From positions 1-13,623 of the forward strand of contig JAJYGW010000419.1 of assembly GCA_021790615.1 (NCBI GenBank): a stretch of DNA of 13,623 nucleotides, given 5' to 3'. Below the pieces are notes generated by a model. That model worked only from the letters and a program-made list of their open reading frames with translations, did not search any database and was not told the origin of the DNA. Each line of letters begins with the position of its first letter. The first letter of the stretch is position 1. Positions 8,906 through 13,623 of this stretch are shown here, piece by piece. The position numbers and the translations under genes were made by a program. Source of the DNA: Actinomycetes bacterium. GTDB taxonomy: Bacteria; Actinomycetota; Acidimicrobiia; Acidimicrobiales; JAKAOS01.

Positions 8906-10018
8906 CTACGTCCTTCGGCACCCGCCGTCCGCGGGGTCGTGCGGCGACTCGACGCTCGGCCTGGCGGGCTGCCCGCTCGACGCCGCCGATCGGTACCAGG
9001 CGTCCACGATCTCGTGCGCCTGCAGCGCGTCGGTCAGGCTCGGCGAGGGAGCGGCGCCGGTCGTCACGGCCTCGACGAAGTTGCGGTTCTCCTCCACGTA
9101 AGGCCGAACGCCGATCCCGACGGGACCTTCGGGAAGCCGGAGCTCCTCGACGAACGCGGGCGGATCGCAACGGCGGGTGACCGTGTCCTCGCTCGTCTGG
9201 ATCGCGATCGGGCCGGTGAAGTCGTCGTCGAAGCTGACCATCGCGCGTTCGAAGAAGACTTCGACCCGCCGCGCGGACCCGCGCGAGAGCACGGAGTGCC
9301 AGACGCTCACGAGCGAGACGGTCGTGCCGCCGGCGTGGCGCAGGACACCGGCTGCCGTGTCCTCGATGCCTTCGTAGCCGGCGAAGTTGGCGATCGACGA
9401 CGTCACCGACGACACCGGCCCGAAACACCACCTCGCCACATCCACATCGTGGATCGCGTGCTCGAGCAGCGTGCCCGAGCCTGCCTCGGATGCGTCCTTG
9501 CGCCACGTGGACGCGTAGTGCCCCTGGATCGGGAAGAACTGGTCGTTGCGCATGATCGCCGTCATCGGCCGGCCGAACGTGCCGGCGCGCACGAGCTCGG
9601 CGAGCTCCCGGTACACAGGCGCGGTCCGAAGCACGAGGCCGGCCTGGGCGGGGATGCCGGCCTCGGCGACGAGGCGTGCGAGGGAGAGGGACTCGGGGAG
9701 GGAACGGGCGAGGGGTTTCTCGCAGAACAGGGCGCGGTTGAAGCGAGCGGCCGCACGGGCGACGCCGATATGCCCGGCGGTGAAGGTGCATGCGTAGACG
9801 GCGTCGCACTGCTCGGCGACCTCGTCCGCCGAGTCGAGCCGTGCCATTCCGAGGCGATCGGCCATCGCGGCCGCCCTGCCGGCGTCGCGATCGTGGACTG
9901 CGGTGAGCTCGGCGTCCACGAGACCTTCCCGGATGAGGCCGCGGAGAGCCAGCGCGTGCGCCCAGGCGATGACACCCGCGCCGACAAGACCCACACGAAG
10001 CGTTCCCTCGCCCGGCAT
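8906..10018 (-). CDS. Gfo/Idh/MocA family NAD(P)-dependent oxidoreductase
   Basis: This 370-residue oxidoreductase has an N-terminal Rossmann domain with the dinucleotide motif GLVGAGVIAWAHA (10-22) and the family EKP motif at 100-102 (FCEKPLARS; Lys101 is the catalytic-site lysine). The C-terminal domain carries EHAIHDVDVARW (186-197), whose His190-Asp191-x-Asp193 provides the usual active-site histidine. Members interconvert hydroxyl and keto groups on sugars, inositols and related compounds; the substrate here is unknown. The frame is open upstream to 10192, but ATG at 10018 places the Rossmann strand at residue 8, as is normal, and the upstream extension is Arg/Pro-rich shadow sequence of the opposite gene. 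No Shine-Dalgarno sequence is visible. It lies 12 bp before the ABC ATPase gene and is divergent from the PPK2 gene. Confidence 0.93.
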   Translation of the reverse strand: MPGEGTLRVGLVGAGVIAWAHALALRGLIREGLVDAELTAVHDRDAGRAAAMADRLGMARLDSADEVAEQCDAVYACTFTAGHIGVARAAARFNRALFCEKPLARSLPESLSLARLVAEAGIPAQAGLVLRTAPVYRELAELVRAGTFGRPMTAIMRNDQFFPIQGHYASTWRKDASEAGSGTLLEHAIHDVDVARWCFGPVSSVTSSIANFAGYEGIEDTAAGVLRHAGGTTVSLVSVWHSVLSRGSARRVEVFFERAMVSFDDDFTGPIAIQTSEDTVTRRCDPPAFVEELRLPEGPVGIGVRPYVEENRNFVEAVTTGAAPSPSLTDALQAHEIVDAWYRSAASSGQPARPSVESPHDPADGGCRRT

Positions 10019-10082
10019 CGACCGAGTCTGGCATGGTCGCAATGCCGGTGCGGGCGTTCCGCGTGTGTGCTGTGATGGCGGG
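10019..10082. promoter_or_regulatory. Short divergent region between the oxidoreductase operon and ppk2
   Basis: Only 64 bp separate the two start codons as assigned, so promoters of both transcripts must overlap here or lie inside the neighbouring genes. I see no hexamer of good TAnnnT quality and no TTGAC in either direction. The region holds a run of alternating GT (10063-10069), which also provides the alternative GTG start of ppk2 at 10065. It is listed for its position only. Confidence 0.25.
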
Positions 10083-10892
10083 GTGCTCCAACAGCTTCGG
10101 GTACGCCCTGGCGATGCCGCGAACCTGGCGGAGCGCGAGCCCGGGTCGACGCCCGGAGCGCCCGGTGGCCGGGCCGAGACGGAGGCCGCCACCGCGGCAC
10201 AACTCGCGAAGCTGTCCGAGCTCCAGGAGCGGCTCTACGCCGAGCGCCGCCGCTCACTCCTCGTCGTGCTCCAGGGCACGGACACCTCGGGCAAGGACGG
10301 CACGGTCCGGCATGTCATCCGAGGACTCGACCCTTCGGGCACGCGGGTGGTGGCCTTCGGAGTGCCCACCGCCGAGGACCTCGCTCACGACTTCCTGTGG
10401 CGGGTCCACCGCCACGTGCCGAAAGCTGGTGAGGTGGTGGTGTTCAACCGCTCCCACTACGAGGACGTGACGACAGTGCGAGTGAAGGAACTGGTGCCCG
10501 AGGACGTCTGGAAGGCCCGTTTCGAGCACATCAACGCGTTCGAGCGCCTGCTCGTACACGGTGGCACGGAGATCGTGAAGTGCTTCCTCCACATCTCCGA
10601 GAGAGAGCAGGCCTCACGTTTGCGCGAGCGCGCCGACGATCCGAGGAAACGTTGGAAGCTCACCTCCGCCGACCTCATCGACCACGGCCGTTTCGGCGAC
10701 TACTTGGACGCCTACGACTTCGCGATCGAACGGACCTCGACGGACCGGTCGCCATGGTGGATCGTCCCGGCCGACCACAAGTGGTACAGGAACTGGGCGG
10801 TGGCGGAGATCCTCGTGACGACGCTCAGCGAGACGAACCCGCATTACCCGCTGGTCCCGCCGATGCCGGAGGCGGCGGCACTCGGCGACTGA
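10083..10892 (+). CDS. Polyphosphate kinase 2 family protein (PPK2, class III-like)
   Basis: This 269-residue PPK2-fold kinase transfers phosphate between polyphosphate and nucleotides, favouring NDP or NTP formation in this family. Walker A is GTDTSGKDG (65-73, Lys71) and the second conserved block is FNRSHYEDV (121-129). The lid and arginine-rich part includes REQASRLRERADDPRKRWKL, and the C-terminal block is PWWIVPADHKWYRNWAV. The order RVRPG..NLAEREPGSTPG near the N-terminus, FGVPT, LWRVH and KRWK closely resembles, as I recall it, single-domain class III enzymes able to phosphorylate both AMP and ADP; the class call is from memory of the family. GTG at 10083 gives the family N-terminus; GTG at 10065 adds six residues and cannot be excluded. 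A GC-only hairpin follows the stop. It is probably a single-gene transcript. Confidence 0.92.
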   Translation: MLQQLRVRPGDAANLAEREPGSTPGAPGGRAETEAATAAQLAKLSELQERLYAERRRSLLVVLQGTDTSGKDGTVRHVIRGLDPSGTRVVAFGVPTAEDLAHDFLWRVHRHVPKAGEVVVFNRSHYEDVTTVRVKELVPEDVWKARFEHINAFERLLVHGGTEIVKCFLHISEREQASRLRERADDPRKRWKLTSADLIDHGRFGDYLDAYDFAIERTSTDRSPWWIVPADHKWYRNWAVAEILVTTLSETNPHYPLVPPMPEAAALGD

Positions 10893-11084
10893 GACTCCGG
10901 CCGGCTCTGTCGGCCGCGGCAACGGCGGCGGCGGGCCACGCCCCTTCACGGTTGCGGCTCGGTTGGTGCACCTTTCCCTGACACCGTCGAGGTGAGAGAA
11001 TCGCGCCCGTTGCAGGGGTGACTGCCTTCCGCGTCATCGTGCGGGCCTCCTGCCTGGGGACAGTCGAGCAAACGGGGTGCGCCC
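10893..11084 (+). promoter_or_regulatory. Upstream region of the NlpC/P60 gene
   Basis: The 192-bp gap begins with the ppk2 hairpin. GAGAAT at 10996-11001, preceded by TG at 10993-10994, is the best -10-like hexamer; no matching -35 is seen (CTGACA at 10978-10983 is too close). That would leave an untranslated leader of about 75-80 nt. GGGG at 11074-11077, 7 nt before the GTG, could be the ribosome-binding site. The leader can form some local stems (GCCCG at about 11005 with CGGGC at about 11040) but I cannot match it to a known riboswitch. Confidence 0.3.
10898..10916 (+). terminator. Possible terminator hairpin after ppk2
   Basis: CGGCCG at 10898-10903 and CGGCCG at 10911-10916 can pair around a 7-nt loop (GCTCTGT), 5 bp after the stop codon. 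The stem is all G-C but short and no U tract follows, so it is only a candidate. GC-rich sequence forms such stems often by chance. Confidence 0.35.
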
Positions 11085-12242
11085 GTGAACCATCGCAAAG
11101 TGGCCTTGAGTCTTGCAGCCTCACTTCTCGTCACTCTGAGTGGTCAGGCGACCGCTCTGGCGTCACAACACACGCATTCAGCTGGGAAAACACATCGGCA
11201 CCACTCGGGGCCCACGACCACGACGACCACCCTCCCGCCGGTGCCGTCGGCGGCTCAGCCGCTCCTCACGAAGCTGATCGGAGTCGCCGGCATCATCAAG
11301 AGGGACGAGGGGCGGGCCGCCGCGCTGTCGGAGCAGTACGACCAGGCTCGCGTCGACCTGCACGCCGCCGACGTCCGCCTCGCCGCCCTCGACAAGAAGC
11401 TGAGGGCGGCGGCGAAGAGGTTCGACGCCACGCGCGTCCGGCTCCGGCAGGCGGCGATCCAGGCATACGTCACGGGTCAGACGACGGCGGTCGCCTCCTC
11501 CCTGCTCGCCAACAACCTGTCCAACCAGAGCATGGTCGACGTCTACGCCTCGATCGCGACGGCTCACGTGAACCGCGCGCTGAAGGCGTTCGCCAAGGCC
11601 GCGGCCGCTGCCGAGCGCCTCGACGCCGGCGCTCGAGCCGCCTCCTCGGCGAAGGCGCATGCCTTGGCCGACATCGGCTCGTCGAGAAAGCTCGCGATCC
11701 GCCTCGAGCAGAAGGCGGCCGCCGACTACAAGCGGATCAGCGGGCAATTGCTCGCTCTCGTGGGTGCCAAGGAGTTCGCCCGTCTCATGTCACCGATGCC
11801 GGTCGGCAGCCCCTACAAGGGGCCGAACCTCGCCGGTTCGGCGCTCGGCAAGGTGGCTGTGCCGCTGCAGTCGCTCGCGGCCGTGGCAGCGGCGAAGAAG
11901 TTCCTCGGCGTGCCGTACGTGTGGGGAGGTGCATCGAGGAAGGGCGTCGACTGCTCCGGGCTCGTGATGCTCGCCTGGAGGGCGGCAGGGATCCCGCTCG
12001 AGCATTCGGCGACGGCCCAGTGGGAGGAGTCCGAACCGGTTCCTCTCTCACACCTCCGGCCGGGAGATCTGCTCTTCTACCACTTCGCCCACGACGGCAA
12101 CACGCCGATCACGCACGTCGTCATGTACGTCGGGTCGGGGCCGTACGGGCGTGCCACGATCATCCAGGCGGCGTCACAAGGGACGAGGGTGGCCTACGGT
12201 GCGGTCTACTTCTCAGGGTTGGTGAGCGCCGGACGGCCGTGA
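11085..12242 (+). CDS. Secreted NlpC/P60 peptidoglycan endopeptidase with N-terminal coiled coil
   Basis: This 385-residue secreted protein probably cleaves peptide stems of peptidoglycan (the D-gamma-Glu to diaminopimelate bond is typical of the family). A signal peptide is clear: basic MNHRK, a hydrophobic core to about residue 20, and a likely cleavage ALA-S at 26/27. A His- and Thr-rich linker follows (about 29-52: HTHS, HRHH, six Thr). Residues about 63-235 are Ala/Leu/Lys/Arg/Asp-rich helices expected to form a coiled coil, as in RipA-like and CwlO-like enzymes, where this part regulates or localises the enzyme. The NlpC/P60 domain (about 265-385) has the catalytic Cys290 in GVDCSGLV and His344 in ITHVVMYVG, with Gln361 (IIQAAS) as likely third polar residue. 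GTG at 11085 is needed for the basic N-terminus. It ends 17 bp from the convergent STAS gene. Confidence 0.95.
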   Translation: MNHRKVALSLAASLLVTLSGQATALASQHTHSAGKTHRHHSGPTTTTTTLPPVPSAAQPLLTKLIGVAGIIKRDEGRAAALSEQYDQARVDLHAADVRLAALDKKLRAAAKRFDATRVRLRQAAIQAYVTGQTTAVASSLLANNLSNQSMVDVYASIATAHVNRALKAFAKAAAAAERLDAGARAASSAKAHALADIGSSRKLAIRLEQKAAADYKRISGQLLALVGAKEFARLMSPMPVGSPYKGPNLAGSALGKVAVPLQSLAAVAAAKKFLGVPYVWGGASRKGVDCSGLVMLAWRAAGIPLEHSATAQWEESEPVPLSHLRPGDLLFYHFAHDGNTPITHVVMYVGSGPYGRATIIQAASQGTRVAYGAVYFSGLVSAGRP

Positions 12243-12252
12243 GGGCGCCCTC
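12241..12252. terminator. Palindrome in the 17-bp convergent gap, possible bidirectional terminator
   Basis: GAGGGCGCCCTC is a perfect 12-bp palindrome that starts inside the NlpC/P60 stop codon and occupies most of the gap to the end of the STAS gene. As RNA it can form only a short stem with a tight loop, and no U tract follows. It is a candidate by position only. Confidence 0.3.
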
Positions 12253-12259
12253 GCCTCGC

Positions 12260-12709
12260 TCAGGCCAGCGTCAGCCTGCGGTCGGCGTCGACGAGCTCGA
12301 AGATCCGTCGCACCGTCGTGCTCGGTCGCTCGATCACGACCTGCGGGATGTGTCTCGCAGCGTCCACCATGCAGAGCATTGCCGATACCGAGACGAACGC
12401 CGCATCGGCCAAGTCGATGCGCAGCTTGAGCGGGTGGCTGTCGACGAGCAGGTCGAGCAGGCTCCGCACCTCGGGCAATGCGATGGCGTCGATCTCGCCG
12501 CGCAACACGAGGGTGGCCGCGTCCTGGTCCACGTGAGGCTCGGCCGCGAACCAGTCGTCGGGATACGACCATTGGATGAGCGCCGAGAAACGCTGCCGCT
12601 CCTCCTCCGACAGCTCCACCCGGTCGATGTCGTGGGGTGCGCCTCGGGGGATCGGGGGTGCCGCCACGCTTGTGCGCGGGTCGTGGTCAGGATGGTGGTG
12701 ATCGAACAC
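12260..12709 (-). CDS. STAS-domain protein (anti-sigma factor antagonist-like)
   Basis: This 149-residue protein has a STAS domain at about residues 64-149: LVLRGEIDAIALPEVRSLL is the typical first strand and helix (compare GELDA in SpoIIAA-like proteins), and LRIDLADAAFVSVSAMLCMVDAAR matches the central strand with the signature loop. In canonical antagonists this loop reads DSSG and its serine is phosphorylated by an anti-sigma kinase. Here it reads SVSA, so the Asp and Gly are lost but Ser109 aligns with the phosphorylated serine. The N-terminal 60 residues are extra: a His/Asp start (FDHHHPDHDP), a Pro-rich piece and an acidic helix. GTG at 12709 is the first start; GTG for Val31 is an alternative. 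It stands alone, without a kinase or sigma factor beside it, and is divergent from tag. A signalling role is inferred only. Confidence 0.85.
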   Translation of the reverse strand: MFDHHHPDHDPRTSVAAPPIPRGAPHDIDRVELSEEERQRFSALIQWSYPDDWFAAEPHVDQDAATLVLRGEIDAIALPEVRSLLDLLVDSHPLKLRIDLADAAFVSVSAMLCMVDAARHIPQVVIERPSTTVRRIFELVDADRRLTLA

Positions 12710-12718
12710 ACCAATGAT

Positions 12719-12737
12719 GTTCCCTTCGCGGGCGAAC
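12719..12737. promoter_or_regulatory. Inverted repeat in the divergent STAS-tag intergenic region
   Basis: TTCGC and GCGAA (12725-12736) form a perfect inverted repeat with a 2-bp centre, flanked by GTTC at 12719 and GAAC ending at 12737, inside a 77-bp divergent gap. It could be an operator serving both genes. A half-site-like TCGAAC lies at 12702-12707, within the first codons of the STAS gene. The spacing does not fit the actinobacterial LexA box. Confidence 0.3.
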
Positions 12738-12786
12738 GTGAACCCAGCGAGCGCGACCCGGGGCCGCCGGCGCGAGGATCTGGGGC

Positions 12787-13401
12787 GTGAGCGACGTCGA
12801 CTCCGGGCTCGTGCCGGACGACTCCCTCGTCGATCCGGACCTCCCGCGCTGCCAGTGGGCTGTGTCGTCCGAGGCGATGATGCGGTACCACGACCTCGAG
12901 TGGGGTGTGCCCTCCCATGACGACCGGCACCTGTACGAGATGCTCGTCCTCGAGGGTGCGCAGGCCGGGCTGTCGTGGTCGACGATCCTCAACAAGCGCG
13001 AGGGTTACCGGCGCGTCTTCGCCGAGTTCGATCCTGCCGTGGTGGCGAAGTTCGGCGAGTCGGAGATGGCGGCCGCCTTGGCGGATCCGGGCATCGTGCG
13101 CAACCGCTCCAAGGTGCGCAGCGCGGTGCAGAACGCCCGGGTGTTCCTCGAGGTGCAGCGTGGGCACGGGAGTTTCGAGTCGTGGTTGTGGCGTTTCGTC
13201 GACGGGCGGCCGATCGTGAACCGGCCGACGACGCTGATGGGGGTTCCAGCTCGAACAGCGCTCTCGGACCTGGTGGCGAGGGAGCTGAAGCGGATGGGGT
13301 TCAGTTACGTCGGGACGACGATCAGCGGCGCGTTCCTGCAGTCGACCGGGGTCGTCGACGACCACCTCGTCTCCTGTGCGCTGAAGCGGGCACTACCCTG
13401 A
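12787..13401 (+). CDS. tag: 3-methyladenine DNA glycosylase I
   Basis: This 204-residue base-excision repair enzyme removes 3-methyladenine (and 3-methylguanine) from alkylated DNA. The family core RCQWA...YHDLEWGVPSHDDRHLYEMLVLEGAQAGLSWSTIL is intact. Glu56 and Trp64 correspond in spacing to Glu38 and Trp46 of the E. coli enzyme, which recognise the base. The zinc-snap ligands are all present: Cys22 and His35 near the N-terminus and His193 and Cys197 near the C-terminus (DDHLVSCALK). About 18 residues precede the usual N-terminus. GTG at 12787 has GAGG 9 nt upstream and is the best start. The gene is divergent from the STAS gene and is followed by the tRNA after a 66-bp repeat-bearing gap. 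No ada or alkA lies nearby. Confidence 0.97.
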   Translation: MSDVDSGLVPDDSLVDPDLPRCQWAVSSEAMMRYHDLEWGVPSHDDRHLYEMLVLEGAQAGLSWSTILNKREGYRRVFAEFDPAVVAKFGESEMAAALADPGIVRNRSKVRSAVQNARVFLEVQRGHGSFESWLWRFVDGRPIVNRPTTLMGVPARTALSDLVARELKRMGFSYVGTTISGAFLQSTGVVDDHLVSCALKRALP

Positions 13402-13406
13402 GTCAG

Positions 13407-13453
13407 CCGTGCCGATCCGTGCCGACGTGCCGGTCCGTGCCGATCCGTGCCGA
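13407..13453 (+). repeat. Direct repeats between tag and tRNA-Arg
   Basis: The 19-bp sequence CCGTGCCGATCCGTGCCGA occurs at 13407-13425 and again at 13435-13453, 28 bp apart. Each copy itself contains two CCGTGCCGA units, and a further GTGCCG lies between them, giving a run of GTGCCG units. It ends 14 bp before the tRNA gene, in the space where its promoter would be expected. Replication slippage is the simplest origin. Confidence 0.8.
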
Positions 13454-13467
13454 GGTGGTCTTGCCCA

Positions 13468-13540
13468 GCCCCCGTAGCTCAGAGGATAGAGCAGCGGTTT
13501 CCTAAACCGCGTGTCGCAGGTTCGAGTCCTGCCGGGGGCG
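13468..13540 (+). tRNA. tRNA-Arg (anticodon CCU)
   Basis: A complete 73-nt cloverleaf is seen. The acceptor GCCCCCG (13468-13474) pairs with CGGGGGC (13533-13539), with discriminator G at 13540. The D arm has GCTC/GAGC stems. The anticodon stem is GCGGT/ACCGC with loop TTCCTAA, giving anticodon CCT for AGG codons. The T arm has GCAGG/CCTGC around TTCGAGT. The 3' CCA is not encoded. The gene reads the rare AGG arginine codon. Confidence 0.97.
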
Positions 13541-13545
13541 CCGAC

Positions 13546-13596
13546 CCTGACGGTGGTCGAACCTTTCCGATGTCGGAAGGGTTCGGCTCCGTCAGG
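13546..13596 (+). terminator. Long two-part hairpin after tRNA-Arg
   Basis: The outer arms CCTGACGG (13546-13553) and CCGTCAGG (13589-13596) are perfect complements. Inside them, CGAACCTTTCCGA (13558-13570) pairs with TCGGAAGGGTTCG (13573-13585) over 13 positions, one of them G-U, leaving a 4-nt terminal loop if the last pair opens. The two stems are separated by a small internal loop (TGGT against GCT). No U tract follows. Starting 5 nt after the tRNA, it is a good candidate terminator or processing signal. Confidence 0.75.
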
Positions 13597-13623
13597 CCAC
13601 CTGCATCGAGCGGGACCCGAAAG

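Noticed and set aside
7116..10018. The exporter operon as part of an antibiotic biosynthetic cluster or a self-resistance system.
   Set aside because: No biosynthetic genes lie in the window. DrrAB-like exporters are very common in actinobacteria outside such clusters.
10984..11084. A c-di-AMP (ydaO) or other riboswitch upstream of the NlpC/P60 gene, as is common for cell-wall hydrolases in actinobacteria.
   Set aside because: I could not match the conserved core elements by eye, only generic GC-rich pairings. A covariance-model search of 10893-11084 would settle it.
12702..12722. A LexA/SOS box (TCGAAC ... GTTC) upstream of the DNA repair gene tag.
   Set aside because: The half-sites are separated by 11 bp instead of 4 and the second half is incomplete, so it does not fit the actinobacterial LexA consensus.

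Overview
The window is about 13.6 kb of very GC-rich DNA with densely packed genes. GTG starts are the majority (9 of 14 complete genes), stop/start overlaps of the GTGA or ATGA type are common, and many starts lack a clear Shine-Dalgarno sequence. The protein families (MoxR/DUF58 operon, DrrA/DrrB-type ABC exporter, NlpC/P60 protein with coiled coil, PPK2) and a tRNA without an encoded CCA end point to a member of the Actinomycetota. An uncultured or deep-branching class such as Acidimicrobiia is possible, but that is inference only.

Layout. (1) 1-2925, plus strand: the end of an unidentified gene, then a MoxR AAA+ ATPase, a DUF58 protein and a small four-helix membrane protein, in one tightly coupled operon. 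(2) 2816-3283, minus strand: a Bcp/PrxQ thiol peroxidase, convergent with and overlapping the membrane-protein frame. (3) 3376-5300, plus: a DEAD-box RNA helicase overlapping a metallo-beta-lactamase-fold hydrolase by 4 bp. (4) 5393-6883, plus: guaB (IMP dehydrogenase), whose -10 element lies so close to the ATG that a leaderless mRNA is expected. (5) 6884-7115: a repeat-rich convergent gap with five 21-bp tandem repeats followed by a very long hairpin. (6) 10018-7116, minus: a Gfo/Idh/MocA oxidoreductase, then a DrrA-like ABC ATPase and a DrrB-like permease, apparently co-transcribed. (7) 10083-10892, plus: a PPK2 polyphosphate kinase. (8) 11085-12242, plus: a secreted NlpC/P60 peptidoglycan hydrolase. 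(9) 12709-12260, minus: a STAS-domain protein. (10) 12787-13401, plus: 3-methyladenine DNA glycosylase I (tag). (11) 13468-13540: tRNA-Arg(CCU), followed by a long hairpin.

How the genes work together. Only three groups look like functional units: the MoxR-DUF58-membrane set (a chaperone-like ATPase with its usual partner), the helicase-MBL pair (coupled translation, unknown relationship), and the oxidoreductase-exporter set. The rest are stand-alone housekeeping or stress genes (peroxide defence, GMP synthesis, polyphosphate use, cell-wall hydrolysis, alkylation repair).

I found no phage, transposon, CRISPR array, toxin-antitoxin pair or clear defence system. The most unusual material is non-coding: the 21-bp repeat array plus 48-nt hairpin after guaB, the 10-bp repeats and leaderless promoter before guaB, and the repeat and hairpin that flank the tRNA. 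I do not see strong evidence for a previously undescribed multi-gene system.
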